Of a DNA stretch of 64,000 bases, positions 17,026 through 26,139 are shown piece by piece. The notes beneath the pieces are model-generated. The model ran no database searches. It was given only the letters and a program-made list of their open reading frames with translations, and was not told the origin of the DNA. The stretch covers positions 124,001-188,000 of the forward strand of contig JAXLYO010000007.1 in the NCBI GenBank assembly GCA_046351415.1. The letters are read 5' to 3'. The translations under genes were made by a program, and so were the position numbers. Source of the DNA: JABFRG01 sp046351415 (lineage in GTDB: Bacteria; Myxococcota_A; Polyangia; Polyangiales; Polyangiaceae). The first letter of the stretch is position 1, and every line of letters begins with the position of its first letter.

Positions 17026-17439
17026 ATGAATGCTCGTTCGATTCTGGTCTTTATTGCGCTCACTTCGGTCGCCTGTGCGAGCACCTTGCCTCCTCCGCGC
17101 ATCGTGCGGTTACGTGATCTCGGCAGCGGTCAGCCTCTCGCGGAAGGTCAAGCGCTCATCGTGGAGCTCGACGAGGGTGACGTTATTCCGCTCAAGCTCG
17201 CCATTCACGGAGCATTCCTGGAGACGCCGGCGGAAAACCCTACGGTTCCCATCCGCGTCAAACGGCACTGCTTCGTCCGCCTCGACAAACGAGGACTCAA
17301 GACGAGTCTCGACGGTAAGAACTTCGACTGGTCGCCCGTGGCGCCAGGAACCTTCCGTATCGGCCTTCGCGTAACCAAAGAGGGAGCGCAGGCCGAAATG
17401 GACTTCCAGACGCCGACGCCACCGCCGGACATGAAATAG
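17026..17439 (+). CDS. Small lipoprotein behind the BlaI/M56 pair
   Basis: A 137-aa protein. The frame is open far upstream inside the M56 gene, but the ATG at 17026 is preceded by AGAAAGG (17014-17020) and starts a signal peptide with a lipobox (LTSVAC). The mature part is beta-rich (IVELDEGDVIPLKL, TFRIGLRVTKEG). It lies 34 bases behind the M56 gene, so it is likely a target or member of the BlaI-controlled operon. The function is unknown. Confidence 0.7.
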   Translation: MNARSILVFIALTSVACASTLPPPRIVRLRDLGSGQPLAEGQALIVELDEGDVIPLKLAIHGAFLETPAENPTVPIRVKRHCFVRLDKRGLKTSLDGKNFDWSPVAPGTFRIGLRVTKEGAQAEMDFQTPTPPPDMK

Positions 17440-17562
17440 CTGGGACCGCGCTGCACTAGGGCAGTGCTCAGGTCATCCTAGGGCAGCGTAGCCTTCCGAT
17501 GGCCCCAACGGGTCCGACCATCGCGAGGCCGTGGGCTGTCCCACGTCACCCGGGGACGGCGA

Positions 17563-18744
17563 TCAATCCAGGTAGTCTTTGTCGCGCAGCTTCTTCGGGA
17601 TGTACTCGTCGGTGATGAACGAGATGCTCTTCGTGAGGAGACCGTCGACTTCCATCTTGAAGCCGTTCTTCAGCATGGCGTCGATCTCCTTCTGCCACTT
17701 CTTGTCTTTGAACCAGGGGTAGGCCTTCATCTGGTTCGCTCGAGCGATGTCTTCCTTGGAGAGCTTGATTTCGACGGCCGGCGGAAGCGTGAACTTCTGA
17801 TAGTCGGTCGAGCTCATGCCGAGGAAGCGAACCTGCGGTACCGCCATACGCATCGACTCGTACGCGAGGTTGATGCTGCCCTGCTTGAGAACGGAGTAGA
17901 TGTAGAGCCCCCACGGGTCGTTATCGACGAGGACGTAGATGGGGAGCTTGAGTTCCGTTGCCATGCGCTGGAGTAGACGACGGGCGCCGCGTGCCGCTTG
18001 GCCTTCCGTCGTGAGGAGGATGCACTTGTTCTTCTCCCAGAACTTGTCCTCGTTCAGACGATGGAACACGGCTTGTTTCTCGACGTGGAGAATGTACTGC
18101 GCGTCGCACTTGACGAACTTGAGATCGTTCTCTTCGCAAATGGACGGAATGCCCCAGCCACCGCGCCCCATGCGCGAGAGGTCGATGGTGTCGCCCGCGT
18201 CGTTGACGACGAGCTTGCCCACGACGAGACCGCGGCGGTTGGCGAACAAGTGCAGCTCTTCGCGAAGCGCATTGATGGCGACTTCGAGGTCCTCGATGAT
18301 CGGGTCGCTCTCGTTCTGGTCTTCGAACGTGTTCTCGTTCGTACCCTTGAGCGTGTGCTTCGTCATGTAGAACATCTGACGGATACTGACCGTCTTGTTC
18401 TCGCCGATGAGCGTCTTGCAGCCATTCGCAACGAGGAAGGTCTGCATGAACTTCCGCGCCATCGCCGTATTGAAGAACTCACGAGACTGCGTCTTGTCGC
18501 CGAGCTCGATGATGCGCTTCTTCTCGTTGAACGCGACGTTCGACAAAGAGCGCGTGCGGATCTCCACGACCGGGTTCTGCTTCTTCTTCACGATCGCGAG
18601 CGTCTGCGCAGCGAGCTTCTCGAGCTTGCCGAGCGTGCGTTCGTCGATCTTGGCGGCCGCTTCGGAGCCGGCGCGCTTGGTGGGTGCGGGCTTTGCCGCT
18701 GCCGGTGCTGCTGCTGTCTTTTTGGCGGTTTTCTTGGCGGCCAT
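17563..18744 (-). CDS. top6A: DNA topoisomerase VI subunit A (Spo11-like)
   Basis: A 393-aa DNA-cleaving subunit of the archaeal/plant-type IIB topoisomerase. The CAP/5Y domain holds the catalytic Tyr126 in SIRQMFYMTKH. The TOPRIM domain shows HVEKQAVF (E222) and VLVDNDPWG (D274, D276) for Mg binding. Residues 1-35 are an added basic tail rich in Lys, Ala and Pro (KKTAKKT, AAAKPAPTKRAG), like histone H1 tails. The gene follows subunit B by three bases, so both are made together and should form the A2B2 enzyme that relaxes and decatenates DNA. Confidence 0.95.
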   Translation of the reverse strand: MAAKKTAKKTAAAPAAAKPAPTKRAGSEAAAKIDERTLGKLEKLAAQTLAIVKKKQNPVVEIRTRSLSNVAFNEKKRIIELGDKTQSREFFNTAMARKFMQTFLVANGCKTLIGENKTVSIRQMFYMTKHTLKGTNENTFEDQNESDPIIEDLEVAINALREELHLFANRRGLVVGKLVVNDAGDTIDLSRMGRGGWGIPSICEENDLKFVKCDAQYILHVEKQAVFHRLNEDKFWEKNKCILLTTEGQAARGARRLLQRMATELKLPIYVLVDNDPWGLYIYSVLKQGSINLAYESMRMAVPQVRFLGMSSTDYQKFTLPPAVEIKLSKEDIARANQMKAYPWFKDKKWQKEIDAMLKNGFKMEVDGLLTKSISFITDEYIPKKLRDKDYLD

Positions 18745-18747
18745 GGC

Positions 18748-20664
18748 TTACTCCACGAGTGAAAGTTGTTCGCCGCGCTTTCCGGATTTTGCCGGGGGCG
18801 TCTTCTTGGAGGGTTTCGCAGGAGGAGCCTTCTTGCCCTTCGCTGGAGCGGAGTCGGTCGTTTTCGCTTCGGCCTTCGCCTTGCCCTTGGCTCCCTTCCC
18901 CTTCGGTGCGGGTCCGAGTGCAGGCGGAGGCTCCGATGCGGGCGGAGGCATGCTCGGCTTGCCCGCGGCGGCAGGCGGCTCTTCCGGGCCGTCGTCGCCC
19001 GAGGCGACCTTCACGAAGTTCGGTAGCGCCTCGTTGAACAGCTTCTCGATGTCCTTCTTCTGCAAGTTCAAGATCTCGGCCATCGCGGCAGAGACCTCCG
19101 GGATGTAACGCTGGAAGATGCCGAGACGCTTCTGCTCGCTCTGCGCCTTCAGACGCGCACGGAGGTATGCCGCGAGTTTGCGGCCGCACTCTTGGACGGC
19201 AAGCTTCATTTCGCGGAGGAGCTCGTCGTAGTGCGCCACCGCTTCTTTTGCTTCGCTGGTGAACGGAACCCACACGCTCGCGAGGTGCACGACGACCGCG
19301 AGGGGGCCAACGGGCAGGCCGCCCTTGGGCTGAAGGAGCTCGTAGGCGCGCCAGTTGGTGTCGTAGATGGACTCGCTGATGGCGCAGGCCTTCGGCTGGT
19401 ACTGCAGCGGCACGCGATTCGCGAAGCGCATGATCTCCGCGGTCTCGTCCTGTGGCATGTCGCCTCCGTAGGCGAGGCCGACTTCGACGACGAAGGGATT
19501 GCCTCGATAGACGGATGGCGGACGCGTCGTCGACGAGAAGAAGTCGGCGTTCGGGAAGCGGCGTTTCAGGCCCGTCACGAGCAGTGATTCGCCGATCGGC
19601 ACGACGCACGAGGCCGAAGGGGCCATGACCTTCACCTGCGAGAGAGCCTTGTGCAACCGCTCGACCTCTTCGCCATTGAGGTCGCCGGGCGCCTTCTTGG
19701 GCGAGATGTCAGCGAGCTTGCAGGCCTGCTCGGCCAACGCCGGACTCACGCGAGAGAAGTCGTCGCAGAGCGCCTGGCGCACGGTCTTCGCAGGGGAATC
19801 CTGGAGCATGATGAGGAGCATGCCGAGCTCGACCCCATGCGGGTGCGGCTTGATTTCTTCGGCTTCGCGAGGAAGCTCGTCGGACGCGCGGGGGTACACG
19901 ACGGGCTCGCCCTTCGGCGGCTTGTAGGTGAGGCCGAGGTGCGGGTTGGCGACCACCGTTTGTTCGAGGTAGGCGTCGACCCCCGTCCGGCCACCACGAT
20001 AGGCAGCATCGAGCTCGAGTTCGACGCGCGTGCCGTGATCTTTGTCCCACACGACGGCTTCGTCGGAGATGACATCGGGTTGGTTGCGCTTCGTGTCGAT
20101 GCGAAGCGCAATCTTGAACGCGGGCTTCCCCTTCCCCGTCTTCGACGTGATGAGCACGGGCTTGCCCGTCGTGAGCTGGGCATAGAGCCCCGCAGCGCTG
20201 ATACCGATACCTTGCTGGCCGCGCGACTGCTTCAGGCGATGGAACTTCGAGCCGTAGAGGAGCTTCGCGAAGATCTTCGGAATCTGCGGCTTCACGATGC
20301 CAGGACCGTTGTCTTCGATGACCACGCGGAAACGGCGCTCGGCGAGCTCCGTGATCTCGACCATGAGCTCGGGGAGAATGCCCGCCTCTTCACACGCGTC
20401 GAGGGAGTTGTCGACCGCTTCTTTCACGGTCGTGAGCAGCGCCTTGTGCGGGTTGTCGAAGCCGAGAAGGTGACGATTCTTCGTGAAGAACTCGCTCACC
20501 GAAATCTCGCGCTGCCGCGAAGCCATCGTCTCGGCAGAGGCCCGACGATTCGGCGTCTTCGCGCCCTTCGTGGCGACTTCCTCGGGCTCTACCGCGGTGG
20601 GAGGCGTCGCTTTCGTTTTGACGCCGCTTTTGCCGTTCTGGGTGTTTGCTGCCTGTTTCCCCAT
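18748..20664 (-). CDS. top6B: DNA topoisomerase VI subunit B
   Basis: The 638-aa ATPase subunit of topoisomerase VI. The GHKL motifs are intact: KEAVDNSLDACEEAG (E82, N86), VVIEDNGPGI (D118) and RGQQGIGISAAGL. The middle H2TH and the transducer domain follow (to about 560). Unusual additions are a basic N-terminal tail of about 50 residues and a C-terminal tail of about 80 residues rich in Lys/Pro/Ala (KGKGAKGKAKAEAKT, KPSKKTPPAKSGKRG). The gene starts divergently from an MFS transporter gene 71 bases away. Topoisomerase VI is rare in bacteria. Confidence 0.95.
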   Translation of the reverse strand: MGKQAANTQNGKSGVKTKATPPTAVEPEEVATKGAKTPNRRASAETMASRQREISVSEFFTKNRHLLGFDNPHKALLTTVKEAVDNSLDACEEAGILPELMVEITELAERRFRVVIEDNGPGIVKPQIPKIFAKLLYGSKFHRLKQSRGQQGIGISAAGLYAQLTTGKPVLITSKTGKGKPAFKIALRIDTKRNQPDVISDEAVVWDKDHGTRVELELDAAYRGGRTGVDAYLEQTVVANPHLGLTYKPPKGEPVVYPRASDELPREAEEIKPHPHGVELGMLLIMLQDSPAKTVRQALCDDFSRVSPALAEQACKLADISPKKAPGDLNGEEVERLHKALSQVKVMAPSASCVVPIGESLLVTGLKRRFPNADFFSSTTRPPSVYRGNPFVVEVGLAYGGDMPQDETAEIMRFANRVPLQYQPKACAISESIYDTNWRAYELLQPKGGLPVGPLAVVVHLASVWVPFTSEAKEAVAHYDELLREMKLAVQECGRKLAAYLRARLKAQSEQKRLGIFQRYIPEVSAAMAEILNLQKKDIEKLFNEALPNFVKVASGDDGPEEPPAAAGKPSMPPPASEPPPALGPAPKGKGAKGKAKAEAKTTDSAPAKGKKAPPAKPSKKTPPAKSGKRGEQLSLVE

Positions 20665-20735
20665 GGATTCGAGCAGTTACGCTGTGGGTGAACAGGTGTC
20701 AAGTTTCCGTCGAATTCGGTGTACATTGCCGCACC

Positions 20736-22043
20736 ATGATTCGTCGCTATGGCGCCATCCTCACTCTGCTGACGGCGCTGAACTTCATGAACTACCTCGA
20801 CCGCTTCGAGCTGGCGGCGGTACTTCCACGAGTGAGCGCCGACTTGCACCTCTCGGACTTCATGGGAGGCCTGCTCTCCACGGTCTTCTTGGTGAGCTTC
20901 CTCGTCACGTGCCCGCTCTTTGGGTACCTGGGTGACAGGGTCCCACGAAAGTACCTCCTCGCGGCGGGCGCGTTTGCCTGGAGCGCCGCGACGATCGCCA
21001 CCGGGCTCTCGCAAGGCGCGACGGGCATCATCATTGCTCGCGCGTGTGTCGGCGTCGGTGAAGCGAGCTTCACGACGCTCGCTCCCACCGTCATCGACGA
21101 CGTCGCTCCGCTCGACCGCAAGGCGCGCGCACTTTCGATCTTCCACATCGCGGCCCCCGTGGGTGCAGCACTCGGCTATCTGGTCGGTGGTGCGGTCGAA
21201 AAAGCCGCGGGCTGGCACATGGCATTCTTCGTCGGTGGCGGACCGGGCATCCTTCTCGGCATGCTCGTGCTTCTCATCGAGGAGCCGAAAGCAACGAAAG
21301 AGAGCAACGAGAAGGCCCCCGCCTCGCCCGGCATCGGTGCGACATTGCGCGCCTTCGGCCCCCTCCGTTCGTACTGGCGTGCGGTGTTCGGCTACACGGC
21401 GCTCACCTTCGCGACCGGCGGCTTCGCGTTCTGGGCGCCCACCTTTCTGTTTCGGCGCTACAACATGGCTCTCGCAAAAGCGAACTTCACGTTCGGCATC
21501 ATCACCGTCGTGGCAGGCGCGGTCGCGACGCTCCTCGGAGGTCGCCTCGGCGATCGCGTCATGCGCACGAAGGAACGGGCCGAATCGCACGAAGACCCGA
21601 GCGCAGGGTACCGTGATGCAGCACGTACCATCGAAGCCCAGGAGCACGAAGACGACCGACGCGTACGCGGTCTTCTCCGCATCTGTGGCGGCGGGGCGCT
21701 CGTGGCCGCACCTCTCGCGTTCGTGTGTTTCCTTGCCCCGAGCGCGACCATCTTCTTCGCCGCAGCGTTCTTCTGCGAAATGGGCATTTTCCTCTCGAAC
21801 GCGCCCGTCAATACGGCAATCCTGCGAGCCGTGCCCAGCCATCTCCGCGCGAGCGCCATGGCCGTCTGCATCACGACCATTCACCTGCTCGGTGACCTGT
21901 GGTCACCTCCGCTCATCGGCAAGCTCGCCGACTTCGCGGGCACCGGGAAGATGCATATCGCGATGATGCCACTCGCATTCGCGTTCGGGCTTGCCGGCTT
22001 CGTGTGGTTCAACTTTGGCGGCGCACGTTCGCGTGCTCGCTAG
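20736..22043 (+). CDS. MFS transporter (spinster-like)
   Basis: A 435-aa inner-membrane transporter with about 12 hydrophobic helices and the MFS loop motif GYLGDRVPRKYLL between helices 2 and 3. The N-terminal LNFMNYLDRFELAAVLP is typical of the spinster-like branch. The ATG at 20736 is chosen because the longer frame would overlap the divergent top6B start and adds non-coding-like residues. The central loop (about 280-320) is long and charged. The substrate is unknown. An organic anion or lipid-like substrate is possible. Confidence 0.85.
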   Translation: MIRRYGAILTLLTALNFMNYLDRFELAAVLPRVSADLHLSDFMGGLLSTVFLVSFLVTCPLFGYLGDRVPRKYLLAAGAFAWSAATIATGLSQGATGIIIARACVGVGEASFTTLAPTVIDDVAPLDRKARALSIFHIAAPVGAALGYLVGGAVEKAAGWHMAFFVGGGPGILLGMLVLLIEEPKATKESNEKAPASPGIGATLRAFGPLRSYWRAVFGYTALTFATGGFAFWAPTFLFRRYNMALAKANFTFGIITVVAGAVATLLGGRLGDRVMRTKERAESHEDPSAGYRDAARTIEAQEHEDDRRVRGLLRICGGGALVAAPLAFVCFLAPSATIFFAAAFFCEMGIFLSNAPVNTAILRAVPSHLRASAMAVCITTIHLLGDLWSPPLIGKLADFAGTGKMHIAMMPLAFAFGLAGFVWFNFGGARSRAR

Positions 22044-22196
22044 GACGGTACGTGACGCAGGAACGGGAAATGTCAACTGCTGCCTACATGCGCGAACCCT
22101 TTGTGAAATTCTAACTAGAGCGTCGTTGACCCGAGGCCTCCTGGCGGGCTAATCCAGGCGCCGGCCCATGCCTTGCGCATGATGCCCCTTCCCTGA

Positions 22197-24803
22197 ATGC
22201 GGTCCCCGATTACTCGCCTTTTGTCGGCACTTTTCGCGCTTTTCGCGTGGGCCTACGCCCCACGTGTCTCCGCGCAGCCGGTGCTCGACGGTGGCGCGCC
22301 GCCGACGTCGGCAGCCGCAGCCCCGGCGGGTGCGGGTGATGGTGGCGCTCCCGCAGCGCCCGTTGCCATTCCCGAGCAGCCTGCCGAACCGCAAGTCAAA
22401 GTTCCCCAATCGGAAGCCGAACGCGCTTCGGGTCAGGTCATCACCCGCATCGAGGTCGCTGGCAATCGTCGCGTCAGCTCCGAAGACGTTCTCAGCTATC
22501 TCCATATTCGCCCCGGTCAGCTCTTCAAGCCTCCCGCACTCACGTCCGATGTGCGCGCACTCTGGGATTCGGGCTTCTTCGACGACATCGAAGTCGACCT
22601 CGTGCGGGTCGACGCGGGTGTCGTCCTTCGCTTCATCGTGCGAGAACGCCCGAACATTCATGCCGTCGAATTCTCTGGCAACGACGAGATCGAGAACGAC
22701 AAGCTCCAAGAGGTCATCGAGGTCAAAGGCAACACGAGCCTCAGCGTTCCGGCCATCCGGCGGAGCGTCCAGAAGATCAAGGATGCGTACGCCGAGAAGG
22801 GCTACTACCTCGCAGAGGTCGACTTCACGCTGCAAAACGAGCGCGACAACGAGGTCACCGTCAAGTTCAAGATCGTCGAGCACCAACCCGTCACGGTGCG
22901 CCGCATCAACTTCGTCGGCAACACGGAGGTCCCCGAAGCCGACCTCCGCGAAGTCATGGCGACGGGGCAATCGAGCTTCTTCTTCTCGTTCGGCTCGGGT
23001 GGCGCCTACAAGCAGGACATCCTCGAGCGCGACGTGCTCATGGTGTCAGCGCTCTACTACGACAAGGGCTACCTATCGGTGCAGGTTGGTACGCCGCGCG
23101 TCATGCTCACGCCGGACCGCACGGGCATCGAAGTCACGCTCGTCATCCATGAAGGTCCGCGCTTCAAAATTCGGCGCCTTCAGATCCTCGAGAAGGACCA
23201 GGACGGCAAAGAGATCGAACCTCTCGGCGGTCGACGTGCCCTCAGGCAGATGCTCCGTGCGCACTCCGGCGACTACTTCAATCGCGCCGAGCTCCTGAAA
23301 GACCTCACGGCGATCCGTACGCTCTATCGCGATGCCGGCTACGCCAACGTCGAGGCCGAACCCGAGCCCGAGATCGACCCGCTCAAGCAGGAAGTCGACA
23401 TCGTCATCCCGATTCGGCGAGGCCCGCTCGTCCACGTCGAACGCATCGGCATCAAGGGCAACACGAAGACGAAGGACAAGGTCATTCGTCGCGAGATGGA
23501 AATCGAGGAAGGCCAGCTCTTCAGCGAGACGCGCCTCGAGGACAGCAAGCGCCGCATCCAAGCCCTTGGTTACTTCGAGCGTGTCGACATCTCGACCGAA
23601 CAAGGCTCGACGCCCGAGCGCATCGTCATCCACTTCGAAGTACAGGAGAAACCGACCGGCACGTTCCAAGTCGGCGCGGGCTTCAGCTCGGTCGAAAACT
23701 TCATCGCGACGGCGCAGATTCAGCAGGCCAATCTCTTCGGTCACGGCCAGTCCATCGCCCTCCAGGCCCAGGTGTCGAGCCTTCGTCAGCTCATCAACCT
23801 CCGCGTTTTCGAGCCATATCTTTTCGATTCCGATTGGTCGGGCAGCGCCGAGGTCTTCAACCAGCTCTACCAATTCACGGACTTCTCGCGCCGCACCATC
23901 GGCGGCTCGCTGACGCTCGGCTACGCCCTCATTCAGCCTTGGCTTCGCGTGAGCTTGACCGCAACGGCCCAGTACGACGCCGCGGAGACCGGCACGACCA
24001 CCTCCATCTTCGGTTCGAGCCCGACGGCCTTTGCGCAATTCTCTCGTCTGCCGCTCGCGAATCTCTTCAACAACGGACGAACCTTCTCCCTCCGCCCTGC
24101 CATCACGTACGACACACGCGACAACCGCCTCTTCCCCACCTCGGGTCTCTTGGCGTCGTTCTCGACGGAGTTCGCTGACGAGATTTTGGGCAGCCAAATC
24201 GAGTTTCTGCGGCACACCTTCAACTTCCGCTTCTACATTCCGCTCGGCGGCCAGACGGGGCAACCCGGGTCCGGTTTCGTGCTCAAGGCGAACACGAACA
24301 TCGGTCTCATCACGAGCCCGAACCCCGAAGGCTTGCCCATCTACATTCGCTACTTCTTGGGCGGCATTCTCGACATGCGCGGCTATCGCTTGCGCACGCT
24401 CGGTCCGCGCCTGCCGCTCAACACGGCCATCGACGTCAACTCCGCCCCCGCCCCGAACGGCTCGCCCATTGGCGGTAACCTCCAGGCGTACTCCAACTTC
24501 GAGTTCGAGTTCCCCGTCATCGACAAGGTCGGTATCCGTGGCGTCACGTTCTTCGACATCGGCAACACGTGGAACCTCGAGTCGCAGTTCTGCCGCACGG
24601 CGCCGGCTCCACAGTTCGCATCCGTCGTGAGCCCGTGCTGGAACGGCCTCGGGAGCCTCGCCAACCTGCGCACCGCCGCTGGCTTCGGTGTTCGCTGGTT
24701 CTCGCCGCTCGGCCCGCTCCGCTTCGAATGGGGCTTCCCGTTCAAGCCGCTTGGCTACGAAGAATCGAGCGTCTTCGAGTTCACCATCGGCAACTTCTTC
24801 TGA
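22197..24803 (+). CDS. bamA: Outer-membrane protein assembly factor BamA (Omp85)
   Basis: An 868-aa protein. A signal peptide ends near residue 26 (SAQ). An Ala/Pro-rich linker runs to about 78. Five POTRA domains follow (about 81-152, 153-232, 233-322, 323-411, 412-488), each starting with a strand like VITRIEVAGNRRV. The rest is a 16-strand beta-barrel with the RYFLGGILDMRGY lid-loop motif (RGY in place of RGF) and a C-terminal Phe. It inserts and folds outer-membrane proteins. The gene is alone here, not next to skp or lpxD, so a second Omp85 copy elsewhere cannot be excluded. Confidence 0.93.
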   Translation: MRSPITRLLSALFALFAWAYAPRVSAQPVLDGGAPPTSAAAAPAGAGDGGAPAAPVAIPEQPAEPQVKVPQSEAERASGQVITRIEVAGNRRVSSEDVLSYLHIRPGQLFKPPALTSDVRALWDSGFFDDIEVDLVRVDAGVVLRFIVRERPNIHAVEFSGNDEIENDKLQEVIEVKGNTSLSVPAIRRSVQKIKDAYAEKGYYLAEVDFTLQNERDNEVTVKFKIVEHQPVTVRRINFVGNTEVPEADLREVMATGQSSFFFSFGSGGAYKQDILERDVLMVSALYYDKGYLSVQVGTPRVMLTPDRTGIEVTLVIHEGPRFKIRRLQILEKDQDGKEIEPLGGRRALRQMLRAHSGDYFNRAELLKDLTAIRTLYRDAGYANVEAEPEPEIDPLKQEVDIVIPIRRGPLVHVERIGIKGNTKTKDKVIRREMEIEEGQLFSETRLEDSKRRIQALGYFERVDISTEQGSTPERIVIHFEVQEKPTGTFQVGAGFSSVENFIATAQIQQANLFGHGQSIALQAQVSSLRQLINLRVFEPYLFDSDWSGSAEVFNQLYQFTDFSRRTIGGSLTLGYALIQPWLRVSLTATAQYDAAETGTTTSIFGSSPTAFAQFSRLPLANLFNNGRTFSLRPAITYDTRDNRLFPTSGLLASFSTEFADEILGSQIEFLRHTFNFRFYIPLGGQTGQPGSGFVLKANTNIGLITSPNPEGLPIYIRYFLGGILDMRGYRLRTLGPRLPLNTAIDVNSAPAPNGSPIGGNLQAYSNFEFEFPVIDKVGIRGVTFFDIGNTWNLESQFCRTAPAPQFASVVSPCWNGLGSLANLRTAAGFGVRWFSPLGPLRFEWGFPFKPLGYEESSVFEFTIGNFF

Positions 24804-24815
24804 CGGCGACGAGCG

Positions 24816-25955
24816 TCACCCGAGCAGTTCACCGCTCCATAGGCGTTGCGTGAAGGTCTGCCACGGCACGATTTCGATATCGTCCTCGGTTCTTCGTGGG
24901 TGCTTGTCGAGCGAGACGACCATGAATCGGCGCACGAGGTTCTTTTCCTCCTTGAGCGCGCGAAGCCCCTTCAGGTGACGATCGGTCACGAGGTCGGTCG
25001 ACTTGATCTCGATCGCGAGCTCGTCGCCGATGACGAGGTCGACTTCGAATTGCGACGTAGAGCGCCAATACGCGAGCTCGAGGTCTTTGCGCTCGTAGGA
25101 CAGGTAGGCACGACACTCGAGCACGATGAAGTGTTCGAAGGCCCGTCCGAAGAGTTCGGACTTCGGCACGATTTCGCCACGCCGACAAAGAGTGTTCGTG
25201 ACTCCGACGTCGAAGAGGAAGTGCTTCGCTCGGGTGATCGCCTTGCGCTTCCTTGTCCGTATGAAGGCCGGGAGCGAAAAACCGATCAGAGTATCTTCGA
25301 GGATGCGGACGTAGTTGGTGACAGTACTCGCGGGCAAGCCGCAATCGCTGGCGAGGCCCTCGTAGTTCAACTCTTCGCCGTTCGAGAGCGCGATCGCATC
25401 GAGAAATCGGGCGAACGCCGGGAGGTTCCGAGTGAGCGCTTCCGCTTGAATCTCCTCTCGCAGATAGAGATTCGCATAGCTCTTGAGCTCTTCGGCGAAG
25501 TCTTCGCTGTCGTAGGCTTGTGGGAGGCCGCCTCGATTCAGGTAGCGCACCAGGTCGAACTTCGGAATCTCGGACGATGCCAGTGGAAAGAGGCGCGCTT
25601 CCCACGCCCGACCGGCAAGTAGATTGGCGGCGCCACGTTTCAGCTTGCGCGCCGAAGAGCCGGTGAGCAAGAAGCGGCGGTTCTGTTTCTGGATGAGCCG
25701 ATGCACTTCGTCGAGGAGCTGCGGCAACTTCTGCACCTCGTCGATAGCCACGATCACGTTTGGTGGACTTTCCTCTCCCAGGAGCTTCGGCTCGCGAACG
25801 AGGCGGCTGAAGACGTCGGCATCGAGAAGGTCGTAGACGCGCGCGTCCGGAAGCTGGTGTTCGAGGAGCGTCGACTTCCCGGTCGTGCGCGGCCCGAGGA
25901 GGAAGAGACTCTTCTTTTCGAGCTGTTTCACGAGGTCGAGACGGCGTCGATACAC
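24816..25955 (-). CDS. AAA ATPase with DUF4143 domain
   Basis: A 379-aa protein of the archaeal-type ATPase plus DUF4143 family. Walker A is LLGPRTTGKSTLL near residue 20 and Walker B is VIVAIDEVQKLP, with a sensor-like LLTGSSARKL. The C-terminal half has a winged-helix stretch and a PD-(D/E)XK-like core (FEVDLVIGDELAIEIKS). The family is widespread, often in accessory regions, and has no settled function. It stands alone between bamA (convergent) and gyrA (divergent). An AT-rich palindrome lies 14 bases before its ATG. Confidence 0.85.
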   Translation of the reverse strand: MYRRRLDLVKQLEKKSLFLLGPRTTGKSTLLEHQLPDARVYDLLDADVFSRLVREPKLLGEESPPNVIVAIDEVQKLPQLLDEVHRLIQKQNRRFLLTGSSARKLKRGAANLLAGRAWEARLFPLASSEIPKFDLVRYLNRGGLPQAYDSEDFAEELKSYANLYLREEIQAEALTRNLPAFARFLDAIALSNGEELNYEGLASDCGLPASTVTNYVRILEDTLIGFSLPAFIRTRKRKAITRAKHFLFDVGVTNTLCRRGEIVPKSELFGRAFEHFIVLECRAYLSYERKDLELAYWRSTSQFEVDLVIGDELAIEIKSTDLVTDRHLKGLRALKEEKNLVRRFMVVSLDKHPRRTEDDIEIVPWQTFTQRLWSGELLG

Positions 25956-25968
25956 CCATCTATCCTAT

Positions 25969-25986
25969 GGTTTATCATGATAATCC
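25969..25986. promoter_or_regulatory. AT-rich palindrome upstream of the AAA-DUF4143 gene
   Basis: GG-T-TTATCATGATAA-T-CC: a perfect 12-bp core palindrome (25972-25983) extended on each side by GG/CC, with one T:T mismatch pair between. It stands out from the GC-rich background and lies 14 bases upstream of the ATPase start. It is a candidate operator. Confidence 0.4.
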
Positions 25987-26062
25987 ACAACTATCATACG
26001 CGTCTTCATCACTCGCCACGGGGCGCGGACGGGCCCCCTCCGAGCCGCCCAACACTTTGAAA

Positions 26063-26078
26063 TGAAAGCCTTCTTTCA
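26063..26078 (+). promoter_or_regulatory. Inverted repeat in the gyrA leader
   Basis: TGAAAG-CCTT-CTTTCA lies directly after a good -35-like TTGAAA (26057-26062), about 60 bases before the gyrA start. No good -10 box follows at the expected spacing, so its role is uncertain. Confidence 0.25.
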
Positions 26079-26139
26079 CTGAACAAATGGGCAAAAAGTG
26101 GTGGGGTTTCCGACCGATGTTCGCTAGAAAGAAGCCTGC

